Source of the DNA: Pseudomonas sp. SST3
GTDB taxonomy: Bacteria; Pseudomonadota; Gammaproteobacteria; Pseudomonadales; Pseudomonadaceae
DNA length: 64,000 nt
Direction of reading: 5' to 3'
NCBI RefSeq assembly: GCF_003325755.1
Contig: NZ_QORI02000002.1
Coordinates: 1 to 64,000, forward strand
Shown here: piece by piece, positions 20,934 through 31,213 of the stretch
How positions within the stretch are numbered: the stretch's first letter is position 1
Layout: each line of letters opens with the position of its first letter
Made by a program: the position numbers and the translations under genes
Notes under the pieces: model-generated
What the model saw: only the letters and a program-made list of their open reading frames with translations
The model's database searches: none
Told to the model about the DNA's origin: nothing

Positions 20934-21830
20934 ATGGCCACTGTTGATCTGCGTAAAGGGTACCTGCTGGGTCTGACGACCTTTTCCATCTGGGGCATGT
21001 TCCCGCTCTATTTCAAGTCCATCGAGCAGTACGCGGCACTGGAGATCGTCACCCAGCGTGCGATCTGGTCGGCGTTGTTCGGCACGCTGGTGCTGATGCT
21101 ATGGCGCCATCCAGGCTGGTGGCAGGAGCTGCTGGCGCATCCACGCCGGATCGGCGTGCTGATGATCTCCAGCGTGCTGATCGCGACCAACTGGCTGATC
21201 TACGTCTGGGCGGTGAACCACAACCATATGCTCGAGGCGAGCCTGGGTTACTACATCAATCCGCTGGTCAACGTTCTGCTCGGGCTGATCGTGTTGCGCG
21301 AACGGTTGCGTCCGCTGCAATGGCTGGCAGTGGCGATGGCGGCGATTGGCGTGTTGCTGCAGCTGGTCACGCTCGGCGATTTTCCCTGGGTATCGATCGT
21401 CTTGGCGCTGAGCTTCGGCAGCTACGGCTTGCTGCGCAAGCAGGCGCCGGTGGCGGCGCTGCCGGGCCTGGTAGTAGAAACCTGGCTTCTGCTGCCGATC
21501 GCCTTGGGCTGGCTGTTCTTCTTCGGCAGCGGACCGAGTACGCAATGGTCCTTCTGGACCCAGCCGGAGGCCCTCTGGCTGGTCGCAGCCGGCCCGGTGA
21601 CGCTGCTGCCGCTGCTGTGCTTCAACGCCGCGGCGCGCCACCTGCCTTATTCCACCCTGGGGTTTCTGCAGTACATCACGCCGACCCTGCTGCTGATCCT
21701 GGCGGTATGGGTGTTCAACGAGCCCTTCCCCAGAGACCGGCAGCTCGCCTTCATTTGCATCTGGGCCGGCCTGGCGGTGTACAGCTACGATGCCTGGCGC
21801 CTGATGCGCAAGGTGCCGGCGGTGGGCTGA
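20934..21830 (+). CDS. rarD: EamA-family transporter RarD
   Basis: This 298-residue protein has about ten transmembrane helices in two EamA repeats. It has the RarD-type start (RKGYLLGLTTFSIWGMFPLYFK) and the central INPLVNVLLGLIVLRERLRP stretch. I placed the start at the ATG at 20934 because the family begins close to the GxxxGxxxF segment. RarD was named from chloramphenicol sensitivity, but the substrate is unknown. The gene converges with gcvR and is alone on the plus strand here. Confidence 0.9.
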   Translation: MATVDLRKGYLLGLTTFSIWGMFPLYFKSIEQYAALEIVTQRAIWSALFGTLVLMLWRHPGWWQELLAHPRRIGVLMISSVLIATNWLIYVWAVNHNHMLEASLGYYINPLVNVLLGLIVLRERLRPLQWLAVAMAAIGVLLQLVTLGDFPWVSIVLALSFGSYGLLRKQAPVAALPGLVVETWLLLPIALGWLFFFGSGPSTQWSFWTQPEALWLVAAGPVTLLPLLCFNAAARHLPYSTLGFLQYITPTLLLILAVWVFNEPFPRDRQLAFICIWAGLAVYSYDAWRLMRKVPAVG

Positions 21831-21842
21831 GAGCAAGCTCGC

Positions 21843-22361
21843 TCATTCGGCCGGTTGCAGTTTCAGCTCCACCATCAGCTCGTCGGCCAGGGTTTCCAGG
21901 TGCTGCTGAAGCTCATCCAGCGACAGCTCTTCCGGCACCGCCAGGCGCGCATCGGCATGAAACAGCAGCTCGTTGGTCATTGGCGCAGGCAAGACGTCGG
22001 TATTCAGACTCTCCACGTTGATGCCATGCCCCGCCAGCAGGCGGGTGATGTCACGCACGATGCCCGAGCGGTCATTACCGACCAGCTGCAGGTGAATCAT
22101 CCGCCAGCTGCGCTCAGGTACCTCGCCGCTACGGGCGAATACCACGCGGATGCCGTCGCGTTCGAGCTGCTGCAGCGCATCGGCCAATCCGGCATGCGCA
22201 TCGGCCGGCACCGCGACCCGTAGAATCCCGGCGAACTGACCGGCCATACGTGACATACGACTGTCCAGCCAGTTGCCACCATGCTCGGCGATGCACTTGG
22301 CTACGCGTTCGACCAGTCCCGGCTGATCCTCGGCAATGACCGTAAGGACAAGATGGTCCAT
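21843..22361 (-). CDS. gcvR: glycine cleavage system transcriptional repressor-like ACT protein
   Basis: This 172-residue protein has two ACT domains: about 3-75, starting LTVIAEDQPGLVERVAKCI, and about 90-165, starting LQLVGNDRSGIVRDITRLL. GcvR works through GcvA in enteric bacteria and senses glycine. In Pseudomonas the homologue is annotated by similarity only. The gene is monocistronic. A gap of 288 bases separates it from the divergent malate synthase gene, where I see no further gene. Confidence 0.85.
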   Translation of the reverse strand: MDHLVLTVIAEDQPGLVERVAKCIAEHGGNWLDSRMSRMAGQFAGILRVAVPADAHAGLADALQQLERDGIRVVFARSGEVPERSWRMIHLQLVGNDRSGIVRDITRLLAGHGINVESLNTDVLPAPMTNELLFHADARLAVPEELSLDELQQHLETLADELMVELKLQPAE

Positions 22362-22649
22362 CTTTGGCTCCTCTCTCTAAATAAGTTGGTTCACACGCAG
22401 CGACGGTTGCACACGTGCGAAGGAAAGGCTGCGGAGCCCGGCTCCATAGGTATAGAACAAACTACCGGTTTCGCCGCCCCGATACGCAGGCTACATGGCC
22501 GCTCCGACCGCTGGCGAACCGGTTCGGCGCGGCAGGCGGTTCAGACGCAACGGCCTGATTTTCGCCACGGCTTCCTGTAGTATCCGGCGACCCGGACTAC
22601 AAGAACTGCAATTGTCCGTGTCGGATGAAAGAACCAAGTGAGGCGAGTA

Positions 22650-24830
22650 ATGACTGAGCGCGTTGAAGTCGGTGGCCTGCAGGTCGCCAAAGTCCTGTAC
22701 GACTTCGTGAACAACGAAGCGATTCCTGGTACCGGCGTTGATGCCGATGCCTTCTGGGCCGGCGCTTCCAGCGTCATCCACGACCTGGCGCCGAAGAACC
22801 GCGCGCTGCTGGCCAAGCGTGACGACCTGCAAGCGCAGATCGATGCCTGGCACCAGGCCCGCGCTGGTCAGGCCCACGATCCGATAGCCTACAAGGCCTT
22901 TCTGCAGGAAATCGGCTATCTGCTGCCCGAAGCCGAAGACTTCCAGGCCACCACCCAGAACGTCGACGAAGAAATCGCCCGCATGGCCGGCCCGCAGCTG
23001 GTTGTGCCGATCATGAACGCGCGCTTCGCCCTGAACGCCGCCAACGCCCGCTGGGGCTCGCTGTATGACGCGCTCTACGGCACCGATGCCATCTCTGAAG
23101 AAGGCGGCGCCAGCAAAGGCCCGGGCTACAACGAAGTTCGCGGCAACAAGGTCATCGCCTACGCCCGCGCCTTCCTCGACGAAGCCGCACCGCTGGAAAA
23201 CGGCTCGCATGCCGACGCTACCGGCTACCGCATCGAAGGCGGCAATCTGGCCGCTTCCCTGAAAGACGGCAGCTCCACCGGCCTGAAGGATCCGCAACTG
23301 CTGCTCGGTTTCCAGGGCGAGGCCAGCGCGCCGATCGCCGTGCTTTTCAAGCACAACGGCATCCACTTCGAACTGCAAATCGATCCGTCCAGCCCCATCG
23401 GCCAGACCGATGCGGCCGGCGTGAAGGACATCCTGATGGAAGCGGCACTGACCACCATCATGGACTGCGAAGACTCCATCGCTGCTGTCGACGCCGATGA
23501 CAAGACCATCGTCTATCGCAACTGGCTCGGCCTGATGAAAGGCGACTTGGTCGAAGAGCTCGAGAAAGGCGGCAAGCGCATCACCCGCACGATGAACCCG
23601 GACCGCGTCTACACCCAGGCCGACGGCAACGGCGAGTTGACCCTGCATGGCCGCTCGCTGCTGTTCATTCGTAACGTCGGCCACCTGATGACCAACGACG
23701 CTATCCTCGACAAGGACGGCAACGAAGTGCCGGAAGGCATCATGGACGGCCTGTTCACCAGCCTTGCCGCCATGCACAACCTCAAGGGCAACACCACCCG
23801 CAAGAATACCCGCACCGGCTCGGTCTACATCGTCAAGCCAAAGATGCACGGCCCGGAAGAAGTGGCCTTCGCCACCGAACTGTTCGGCCGCGTCGAGGAT
23901 GTACTCAAGCTGCCGCGCAATACCCTGAAGGTCGGCATCATGGATGAGGAACGTCGCACCTCGATCAACCTCAAGGCCTGCATCAAGGCAGCGCGCGAGC
24001 GCGTGGTGTTCATCAACACCGGCTTCCTCGACCGCACCGGCGACGAAATCCACACCTCCATGGAAGCCGGACCGGTGGTGCGCAAGGCCGCCATGAAAGC
24101 CGAGAAGTGGATCAGCTCATACGAGGACAACAACGTCGACGTCGGCCTGGCCTGCGGCCTGCAGGGCAAGGCGCAGATCGGCAAGGGCATGTGGGCCATG
24201 CCCGACCTAATGGCCGCCATGCTTGAGCAGAAGGTCGGTCACCCGCTGGCCGGCGCCAACACTGCCTGGGTCCCCTCGCCGACCGCCGCCACGCTGCACG
24301 CCATGCATTACCACAAGGTCGACGTGTTCGCGCGTCAGGCCGAGCTGGCCAAGCGCACCAAGGCTTCGGTGGACGACATCCTGACCATCCCGCTGGCCAA
24401 GAACACCAACTGGACCGACGAGGAAAAGCGCAACGAGCTGGACAACAACTCGCAAGGCATCCTCGGCTACATGGTGCGTTGGGTCGAGCAGGGCGTCGGT
24501 TGCTCCAAGGTTCCGGACATCAATGACATCGCGCTGATGGAAGACCGCGCCACCCTGCGCATCTCCAGCCAGCACGTGGCCAACTGGATGCGCCACGGCG
24601 TGGTGACCGAAGATCAGGTCGTCGAAAGCCTCAAGCGCATGGCGCCGGTGGTTGACCGCCAGAACGAAGGTGACCCGCTGTACCGCCCGATGGCACCGGA
24701 CTTTGACAACAGCGTGGCTTTCCAGGCTGCTCTTGAGCTAGTCATCGAAGGCACCAAGCAGCCCAACGGCTATACCGAGCCGGTACTGCACCGTCGCCGT
24801 CGCGAGTTCAAGGCCAAGAACGGTCTGTAA
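22650..24830 (+). CDS. glcB: malate synthase G
   Basis: This 726-residue enzyme condenses glyoxylate and acetyl-CoA to malate. It has the length and layout of malate synthase G, including [17 protein letters not shown], the [20 protein letters not shown] segment and the catalytic-site-rich [12 protein letters not shown]. The start ATG at 22650 follows AGGCGAG; an upstream frame adds only a few codons. A strong terminator follows. It serves growth on acetate or glycolate, and a putative acetate-type symporter lies at 37-39 kb. Confidence 0.96.
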   Translation: MTERVEVGGLQVAKVLYDFVNNEAIPGTGVDADAFWAGASSVIHDLAPKNRALLAKRDDLQAQIDAWHQARAGQAHDPIAYKAFLQEIGYLLPEAEDFQATTQNVDEEIARMAGPQLVVPIMNARFALNAANARWGSLYDALYGTDAISEEGGASKGPGYNEVRGNKVIAYARAFLDEAAPLENGSHADATGYRIEGGNLAASLKDGSSTGLKDPQLLLGFQGEASAPIAVLFKHNGIHFELQIDPSSPIGQTDAAGVKDILMEAALTTIMDCEDSIAAVDADDKTIVYRNWLGLMKGDLVEELEKGGKRITRTMNPDRVYTQADGNGELTLHGRSLLFIRNVGHLMTNDAILDKDGNEVPEGIMDGLFTSLAAMHNLKGNTTRKNTRTGSVYIVKPKMHGPEEVAFATELFGRVEDVLKLPRNTLKVGIMDEERRTSINLKACIKAARERVVFINTGFLDRTGDEIHTSMEAGPVVRKAAMKAEKWISSYEDNNVDVGLACGLQGKAQIGKGMWAMPDLMAAMLEQKVGHPLAGANTAWVPSPTAATLHAMHYHKVDVFARQAELAKRTKASVDDILTIPLAKNTNWTDEEKRNELDNNSQGILGYMVRWVEQGVGCSKVPDINDIALMEDRATLRISSQHVANWMRHGVVTEDQVVESLKRMAPVVDRQNEGDPLYRPMAPDFDNSVAFQAALELVIEGTKQPNGYTEPVLHRRRREFKAKNGL

Positions 24831-24850
24831 GACTCGCCCAGCTGCAAACG

Positions 24851-24875
24851 AACCGCCCTACGGGGCGGTTTTTTT
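24851..24875 (+). terminator. rho-independent terminator of glcB
   Basis: AACCGCCCTACGGGGCGGTT followed by a T-run forms a compact hairpin 20 bases past the malate synthase stop codon. Confidence 0.9.
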
Positions 24876-25028
24876 ATCTTCCGAATCCGCTCAGCGGCGC
24901 TCAAGTTCGGCATGCGACAACCGATACCGTGACCAAGATGAGAGATCCGGTCACAACATTTCCGACGGGTGGCATATCGCCACCATGTGCCATCTCGTAG
25001 TATTCGCCGCCCGCTGTGGAGTCGCTGC

Positions 25029-26651
25029 ATGTTCAAGAATCTCTCGCTGACCGCCAAGCTTTCGCTGGTGCCCGCCGTCGCGCTGCTCGGGCTGATCCTC
25101 TATGTTGGCTATACCTCGCTGCAGCTATCGGCGACCGATTCGCGGCTGCAAATGCTGGAAAGTCAGAGCTACCCGACACTGGAAAAGGCCGATGCGGTGA
25201 TTTTCCAGTTTTCTCGCATTCCAGGCCTGCTGAACAACGCTGTTGCGGCGGGCGAAGCGGGCATTCTCGGCGAAGCGCGTGAAGTGCTGAGCGACATTGA
25301 CGCGCAGCAGCAGGCGCTGGCGACGCTTCTCAGCGGCCAACCTCAACGCCAACAGGCACTCGATAGCTGGCGCAATGCGGTGAAGGGCTACGCCGACAAT
25401 GCGCTCGGCGCCTCTGCGAAGCTGATCGATGGCAGTGCCTCGTTTGATGACCTGCGACCGAGCCTGGATCGCATGGCCAGCGATCTGGCCCGGGCGCAGA
25501 AACTGGCAGGCGACTTCCGTGCCGGTGCCTACGCCGACTTCCAGCAGACCCTCGCTGAAACCCGCGAAGCCAATGAAACCACCACGCGCCTGGGTATCAT
25601 CCTCAGTCTGGTGCTTGTCATCGTGGTAGGTCTCGGTGCCTGGCTGGTGATTCGCAGCGTCATGATCAACGTGCGCGGTGTGATCGCATCGCTGCAGTCG
25701 ATCGCGCGTGGGGATGGCGACCTCACTCAACGCGTGAACGTGAAATCGAATGATGAAATCGGCGCGATGATCGAGCTGTTCAACGGTTTCCTCGACAAGC
25801 TGCAACGCACCATTCGCCAGATCATCGAAGCGGCCAGCCCGCTCGGCCAGGTATCGAAAGAACTCTACAACCTGACACAGGGCTCGGAAGAAAACGCCAA
25901 GTCGCAGCAGTACCACACCGACTCGATCACCCGCGACATTCTCACCATGACCGGCAGCATTCAGGAGGTGGCCCAGCGCTCGCAGCAAGCCTCCGAAGAA
26001 GCCAACTCCGCGGCCCGCCAGGCCACCACCGCGCGTGAGCATGTGGGCAGCTTGTCGAAAGGCATCACTGACTTGGGCAACAGCGTGATCAGCGCCGTGC
26101 AGGCCATGGAGCAATTGGAAGAGGAAACCCAGGAAGTCGGCTCGGTACTGACCGTGATCCGCAGCATTGCCGAACAGACCAACCTGCTCGCACTCAATGC
26201 GGCCATCGAAGCCGCCCGCGCCGGTGAGCAGGGCCGCGGCTTTGCCGTGGTCGCCGATGAGGTACGTAACCTGGCTCAGAAGACCGCAGCCTCCACCGCC
26301 GAAATCCAGCAAATCATCCAGCGTCTGCAAACCAGCGCCAACACCGTGCTCAATGTCATGAATAGCAACGGCGAGAAGTCCCGCTCGAGCATCGAGCGCT
26401 CGGTCGAGGCCACCCAGCTGCTCGAAACCATTGCGCACACCGTCAACCAGATCGACGAACTCAACGCCGGCATCGCTCAGTTCACCCACGAGCAAATCGG
26501 CCTGTCGAGTTCCATCCAACAAGAAACCCAAGTGTTGCAGCAGGACGCACAAGCAACCGCAAAAGGCGCCGAAGCCACTGCTCGTCTCGGCGAGCAACTG
26601 GTCAGCACCGGCGACCATCTGCGGGCGGCCACCGCCCAGTTCCGCGTTTAA
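25029..26651 (+). CDS. methyl-accepting chemotaxis protein
   Basis: This 540-residue chemoreceptor starts with a membrane helix (about 10-30). A four-helix-bundle periplasmic domain (about 35-185) follows, then a second helix (190-215), a HAMP domain and a long cytoplasmic signalling coil. The tip, [20 protein letters not shown], is typical of the family. The ATG at 25029 begins [10 protein letters not shown]. The next gene, encoding a porin, starts 22 bases downstream and a PstS-like protein gene follows. This suggests that the receptor senses what the porin and binding protein handle. Confidence 0.93.
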   Translation: MFKNLSLTAKLSLVPAVALLGLILYVGYTSLQLSATDSRLQMLESQSYPTLEKADAVIFQFSRIPGLLNNAVAAGEAGILGEAREVLSDIDAQQQALATLLSGQPQRQQALDSWRNAVKGYADNALGASAKLIDGSASFDDLRPSLDRMASDLARAQKLAGDFRAGAYADFQQTLAETREANETTTRLGIILSLVLVIVVGLGAWLVIRSVMINVRGVIASLQSIARGDGDLTQRVNVKSNDEIGAMIELFNGFLDKLQRTIRQIIEAASPLGQVSKELYNLTQGSEENAKSQQYHTDSITRDILTMTGSIQEVAQRSQQASEEANSAARQATTAREHVGSLSKGITDLGNSVISAVQAMEQLEEETQEVGSVLTVIRSIAEQTNLLALNAAIEAARAGEQGRGFAVVADEVRNLAQKTAASTAEIQQIIQRLQTSANTVLNVMNSNGEKSRSSIERSVEATQLLETIAHTVNQIDELNAGIAQFTHEQIGLSSSIQQETQVLQQDAQATAKGAEATARLGEQLVSTGDHLRAATAQFRV

Positions 26652-26672
26652 TCAGTGTTAGGAGCATCATCC

Positions 26673-27800
26673 ATGACCGCAGTACGTGTCATAAGCCTGG
26701 CAGCTGCCTGCCTGGCAGCAACACCCGCGTTCGCTCTCGAGCAGGGCGAATATCGTTTCAACGGTTTCGGCACCGTCGGCTTCACCCATCTGGGAGGCGA
26801 AGAGGACGGACGTAGCTATGGCATCCAGGGCCAGACTAACGACTCCTGGCGCGGTGACCAGCTGTCCAAATTTGGCGCGCAATTGCAGTATGGTTTGACC
26901 GACACCATTGGTGCGACCATCCAGCTCACCGCCAAGGCGGAAAAGGACGATTGGCAAGCCAACCTCGAATGGGCCTATCTGTCCTGGCAAGCAGATCAGA
27001 ATCTGATGCTCCGTGCAGGACGCCTGCGCACGCCAGTGTTCATGTATTCCGAAACTCTGGATGTTGGATACAGCTATCCTTGGCTGCGCCTTCCCGATGA
27101 GGTGTACAGCTTGGTTTACTTAACCAGCTACGAAGGTGTGGACGCTATTTATAGCCTGCCGCTGTCTTACGGCTCCGTCAGTTTCCAGCTTGCTGCCGGT
27201 CAGGCCAAGAATGACGACACCTACGTGTACGACGAAGATTTCGAGATGGACTACGAAAATCTATTCGGCGCCAACGTAAGCCTGGCGACCAATGATTTCG
27301 GTACTTTCCGGATCGGCTATGTCGAGGCAGATCTCTCGGCTGATTTTCGCGTCTCGATAACGGGTGTGGCACAACCAATTCCGTTGCTTCAACTGGACGA
27401 GACGAAAGGCAAGTTTACTTCTATCGGCCACCAGTACGACAACGGTACCTGGGTCAGTTCGAATGAATGGGTCAGCCGCTCCATTGAGAACGATGACAGC
27501 GGTAGCTCCGATGCTTTCTACCTGATGGGTGGCCGGCGCTTCGGTGATTTTCTCGCTCATGCCACTTATGCCCAGCTGGACGACGATGCTGGTCGCCAAA
27601 GCTCCTGGACTTACGGCCTGAACTACAACCTGATGCCTACCGTTACGCTCAAGGGCGAGTACAAACGCGTGGACACCAGCGGCGGCTATGACGGCTTGTT
27701 TGTCCGCAACGCGCTGGAAGTCATCGGAAACGCTAGGGGTGTTCCAGCTCGAAATTTCGACGGTGAAATCATCTCCGTCGGCGTCGACTTCGTATTCTAA
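26673..27800 (+). CDS. outer-membrane porin-like beta-barrel protein
   Basis: This 375-residue protein has a signal peptide ending after AATPAFA and alternating beta strands across its length. It ends in a C-terminal Phe (ISVGVDFVF), the outer-membrane insertion signal. Segments such as LEWAYLSWQADQNLMLRAG resemble bacterial porins of the phosphate/anion-selective class, but I cannot give its selectivity. It follows the chemoreceptor closely (TAGGAG site) and precedes a PstS-like gene by 11 bases, so the three form one operon. Confidence 0.8.
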   Translation: MTAVRVISLAAACLAATPAFALEQGEYRFNGFGTVGFTHLGGEEDGRSYGIQGQTNDSWRGDQLSKFGAQLQYGLTDTIGATIQLTAKAEKDDWQANLEWAYLSWQADQNLMLRAGRLRTPVFMYSETLDVGYSYPWLRLPDEVYSLVYLTSYEGVDAIYSLPLSYGSVSFQLAAGQAKNDDTYVYDEDFEMDYENLFGANVSLATNDFGTFRIGYVEADLSADFRVSITGVAQPIPLLQLDETKGKFTSIGHQYDNGTWVSSNEWVSRSIENDDSGSSDAFYLMGGRRFGDFLAHATYAQLDDDAGRQSSWTYGLNYNLMPTVTLKGEYKRVDTSGGYDGLFVRNALEVIGNARGVPARNFDGEIISVGVDFVF

Positions 27801-27811
27801 AGGAGGTCATC

Positions 27812-28216
27812 ATGAAGCGTTTCGCACAAGCTGCTCTCCTGGCGCTCACGGCCGGCGCCGTTGGCATGGCCAGCGCAGAAGTTGCTGTCATCGTTAACCC
27901 GGGTGCCGCCAAGGCGCCTTCGCAGTCCGACGTCGCCAATATCTTCCTGGGCAAGGACAAGTCCATGAAAGGCGTCGACCTCAAGAACTGGACGCCGGCC
28001 AAGGAGAGCTTCTACACCGCAGTGACCAGCAAGAACGAGTCGCAGCTGAAGTCCTACTGGTCCGGTCTGGTGTTCACCGGCAAGGGCCAGCCGATGAGCA
28101 GCGTTGCCGACGACGCCGCAGTGGTCGCCAAGGTAGCGGCGGAAGCCGACGCCATTGGCTATGTCGACAGCGCCGCGGTCAACGATTCGGTCAAGGTGCT
28201 GTTTACGCTGCCGTAA
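27812..28216 (+). CDS. short PstS-like periplasmic phosphate-binding-type protein
   Basis: This 134-residue protein has a signal peptide (about 1-22) and one PBP-like domain resembling part of the PstS fold (VAVIVNPGAAKAPSQSDVANI). At this length it is about half a normal PstS and probably represents a single lobe. It has no ABC transporter beside it. The preceding genes encode a porin and a chemoreceptor, so it may present a ligand to the receptor or the porin. The ligand is unproven. Confidence 0.82.
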   Translation: MKRFAQAALLALTAGAVGMASAEVAVIVNPGAAKAPSQSDVANIFLGKDKSMKGVDLKNWTPAKESFYTAVTSKNESQLKSYWSGLVFTGKGQPMSSVADDAAVVAKVAAEADAIGYVDSAAVNDSVKVLFTLP

Positions 28217-28267
28217 TCTGACGCAATGTCAGAAGGCCGCGCCTGTCCGCCGCCGGATCCAATGAAG

Positions 28268-28298
28268 AACCCCGCCCTGTTGGCGGGGTTTCTTTTTT
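28268..28298 (+). terminator. rho-independent terminator of the MCP-porin-PstS-like operon
   Basis: AACCCCGCCCTGTTGGCGGGGTT followed by TCTTTTTT forms a clear hairpin and T-run 52 bases beyond the PstS-like stop codon. Confidence 0.9.
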
Positions 28299-28451
28299 GG
28301 GGGTGCGAGTTCCCAACCGGTAGCGAACGCGGCGAAATGCGCTGACCCGAGTCAGCCTGCGGCTCCCGCCCCGCCCCGCGACTAGACTTACGTCCAATGT
28401 GCCCCTGTCGACCCACAGCCCACCATTGGGCGCAAAAGATGGAAGCGAACC

Positions 28452-30386
28452 ATGAGCAAAGCCGATGCTTTCGCCGAGGCGGGCAAGACCGCTGTGTTGC
28501 AGAACATCCACGGAACCATGGAGTTTCTGCGCAAATTCCCGCCGTTCAACCAGATGGAACCGGGCCACCTCGCTTATCTGGTCGAAAACTGCCAGCTGCG
28601 TTTCTACAGCGAAGGCGACTGCATCATTTCGCCCGATGACGGCGTCGTCGAACACTTCTATATCGTCAAGCAGGGCCGCGTGCATGGCCAGCGCCCACAT
28701 ACCAGCAAGCGCGGTACCGAGACCACGTTCGAAGTCATCGTCGGCGAATGCTTTCCGATGGCGGCGCTGATGGGCGAGCGTGCCACTCGCACCAGCCATT
28801 TCGCCGCTGAGGACACCTTCTGCTTTCTACTGAGCAAACCCGCCTTCGTCAGACTGGTATCCAAGTCCGCCGCGTTTCGCGATTTCGCCATGCGCGGGGT
28901 GAGCAGCCTGCTCGACCTGGTCAACCAGCAGGCGCAAATGCGCGCGGTGGAAAATTTAGGAGAACAGTACTCGCTAGAGACCCGTATCGGCGAGCTGGCG
29001 CTGCACCATCCGGTCGCATGCCTACCCACCACGCCGCTTCCCGAAGCAGTCGGCCTGATGAACGAAACCAATGTCGGCAGCATCGTGATCACCGACGAAA
29101 AGTTGCATCCGATCGGCATCTTCACGCTGCGCGACCTTCGGCGAGTGATCGCCACCGGCACTACAGAGCTATCCGTGCCGATCTCCAACTTCATGACGCA
29201 TAACCCTTTCTATCTGCCGCCAGACGCCAGCGCGTTCGACGCAGCGATCGCCATGACCGAACGGCATATCGCCCACGTCTGCATCGTCGAGAAGGGCACT
29301 CTGTGCGGCGTTATTTCCGAGCGGGATCTGTTCTCGCTGCAGCGCGTCGACCTCGTGCACCTGGCGCAGGCCATCTCTCACGCCGACAGCGTTGAGACAC
29401 TGGTGATCATCCGCAGCCGCATACTGCAGTTGGTCGACAACATGCTGGCGCACGGCGCATCGTCGACGCAGATCACCCACATCATTACGCTGCTTAACGA
29501 CCACTCGGTCTGCCGCGTGATCGAACTGGCCATCGGCGCTCTGGGCGACCCTGGCGTTCCCTTCACCTGGCTGTGTTTCGGCAGCGAAGGGCGTCGAGAG
29601 CAGACGCTGCACACCGACCAGGACAACGGCATCCTGTTCGAGGCCGCCAATGCTGCGGAGGCCGCGCATATCCGCGGTCACCTGCTGCCGCTCGCCGAGC
29701 GCATCAACCGCGACCTCGATACCTGCGGCTTCAGCCTGTGCAAGGGCAACATCATGGCCAGCAATCCCCAGCTGTGCCTGTCACGACAGGAGTGGCGGCG
29801 GCGCTTCAGCTCGTTCGTTCGGGAGTCGACCTCTGAGAACCTGCTCAACAGTACGATCTATTTCGACTTGCGGGCCATCTGGGGACCCGCTGAAGGCTGC
29901 GAGCAGCTACGCGCCGAGTTGCTCGATGAGATCGGCGAAAACCGCCTGTTCCAACGCATGCTGGCCGAGAATGCTTTGCGCCAGCGACCGCCGGTGGGCC
30001 GCTTCCGCGACTTCGTGGTCTCCCGCAAGGGCGAAGGCAAGGCGACGCTGGACCTCAAGGTGCAAGGCCTGACGCCGTTCGTCGACGGGGCGCGCCTGCT
30101 TGCGTTGGCTCACGGCATCGCCACTTGCAACACCCTCGATCGGTTGCGCCAGCTGGTCGAAAACGATGTCATCGACGAAAAGGATGGCGCAGCCTTCGAA
30201 GAGGCCTACCATTTCATCCAGCAGACGCGCATGCAGCAGCACCAGCAGCAGGCACGCGAGGGACGGCCGTATTCCAACCGGCTCGACCCCGACAGCCTCA
30301 ACCATCTGGACCGGCGTATCCTGCGTGAATCCTTTCGCCAAGCCCAGCGCTTGCAAAGCAGCCTGGCGGTTCGCTATCAGTTATGA
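28452..30386 (+). CDS. cNMP-binding/CBS/DUF294 nucleotidyltransferase-like protein
   Basis: This 644-residue protein has a cyclic-nucleotide-binding-like domain (about 20-140), two CBS motifs (about 180-290) and a nucleotidyltransferase-like domain. The GSEGRREQTLHTDQDNG motif of that domain lies near residue 375; a DUF294 C-terminal domain follows. It resembles the GlnD-like class in motif but its target is unknown. It overlaps the exonuclease gene by four bases. In Pseudomonas, proteins of this type are encoded next to DUF4212/sodium:solute symporters, and such a pair lies at 37-39 kb here. Confidence 0.88.
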   Translation: MSKADAFAEAGKTAVLQNIHGTMEFLRKFPPFNQMEPGHLAYLVENCQLRFYSEGDCIISPDDGVVEHFYIVKQGRVHGQRPHTSKRGTETTFEVIVGECFPMAALMGERATRTSHFAAEDTFCFLLSKPAFVRLVSKSAAFRDFAMRGVSSLLDLVNQQAQMRAVENLGEQYSLETRIGELALHHPVACLPTTPLPEAVGLMNETNVGSIVITDEKLHPIGIFTLRDLRRVIATGTTELSVPISNFMTHNPFYLPPDASAFDAAIAMTERHIAHVCIVEKGTLCGVISERDLFSLQRVDLVHLAQAISHADSVETLVIIRSRILQLVDNMLAHGASSTQITHIITLLNDHSVCRVIELAIGALGDPGVPFTWLCFGSEGRREQTLHTDQDNGILFEAANAAEAAHIRGHLLPLAERINRDLDTCGFSLCKGNIMASNPQLCLSRQEWRRRFSSFVRESTSENLLNSTIYFDLRAIWGPAEGCEQLRAELLDEIGENRLFQRMLAENALRQRPPVGRFRDFVVSRKGEGKATLDLKVQGLTPFVDGARLLALAHGIATCNTLDRLRQLVENDVIDEKDGAAFEEAYHFIQQTRMQQHQQQAREGRPYSNRLDPDSLNHLDRRILRESFRQAQRLQSSLAVRYQL

Positions 30387-31087
30387 ATATGCCCTGGTTC
30401 AGACAACGCGGCCCCATCCTTAGCCTGGAACAGCTGCAGCGGCGCGATCGCCTGCCTTCGCCCGCGCCGCTCGACCTGTGCCCGCTACAGACGCAGCGCA
30501 TGGTGGTGCTCGATCTGGAAACCAGCGGCCTGGATATGCGCCGCGACATTGTGCTGTCCATTGGCGCGGTGGTGATCGAACGGAGCAGCATCCATCTGGG
30601 GGAACAGTTCGAATCAACCCTGCTGCGCCCGGCGCAGAAGATCAGCGAGAGCGTCCTGATCCATGGCATCGCACCGAGTGAGCTGGAAAACGGCGAGGAG
30701 CCCGCCGAAGCGCTGCTGGACTTCATGGAGTTTGTCGGCGACAGCCCAATCCTGGCCTTCCATGCCGGCTTCGATCAACGCATGCTGACCCGCGCACTGA
30801 AACGCGCGCTCGGCTATAAGCTGCGCCATCCTTTCATCGATGTCGCCGAGCTTGCGCCGATGCTCTGCCCGGACAACCGGCCAAGGCAGAACCATCTGGA
30901 CGACTGGTGTACCCATTTCGGCCTGCAGGTGCTGCAGCGCCATCACGCCAGCGCCGATGCGCTGGTGACGGCAGAGCTGGCCCTGATTCTGATGAGCAAA
31001 GCGAGACGCCAGGGCCTGGATAACCTGAGCGCTCTGAATCAGCGCTTGGCCAACTGGCGACAGCGGCAGCAGGCGAACTTCATGTAG
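30383..31087 (+). CDS. DnaQ-like 3'-5' exonuclease
   Basis: This 234-residue protein has the DEDDh exonuclease motifs: DLETSG near residue 36, AFHAGFDQRML near 125 and HHASADALVTAE near 190. It is not the polymerase III epsilon subunit but a free-standing relative. Its start overlaps the preceding DUF294 gene (ATGA). The function in this pair is unknown. Because of the coupling, its role is probably linked to the DUF294 protein rather than to replication. Confidence 0.88.
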   Translation: MNMPWFRQRGPILSLEQLQRRDRLPSPAPLDLCPLQTQRMVVLDLETSGLDMRRDIVLSIGAVVIERSSIHLGEQFESTLLRPAQKISESVLIHGIAPSELENGEEPAEALLDFMEFVGDSPILAFHAGFDQRMLTRALKRALGYKLRHPFIDVAELAPMLCPDNRPRQNHLDDWCTHFGLQVLQRHHASADALVTAELALILMSKARRQGLDNLSALNQRLANWRQRQQANFM

Positions 31088-31166
31088 CGTCTCGCCGGCG
31101 CGAGGTACCGGTGATCTGTATGCATTAACGCCCGTTGCACCAATGGCGGCAACTTGCGATCATACT

Positions 31167-31183
31167 GCGAATAGTTCTCGTTA
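31167..31183. promoter_or_regulatory. candidate Fur box before the sigma factor gene
   Basis: GCGAATAGTTCTCGTTA, read on the minus strand as TAACGAGAACTATTCGC, matches 12 of 17 positions of TAATGAGAATCATTATC. It ends 30 bases upstream of the FecI-type start, as expected for iron-repressed sigma genes. The match is imperfect. Confidence 0.4.
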
Positions 31184-31213
31184 CTGGCCGTCCGTCGGCC
31201 TTGGAGCATCGCC

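Noticed and set aside
22491..24053. 520-codon open frame on the minus strand inside glcB
   Set aside because: It lies wholly opposite the malate synthase gene and has no family character. Long antisense frames are common at this GC content.
25125..26618. 497-codon minus-strand frame opposite the chemoreceptor
   Set aside because: It is a shadow of the chemoreceptor, with Gly/His-rich translation and no recognisable domain.
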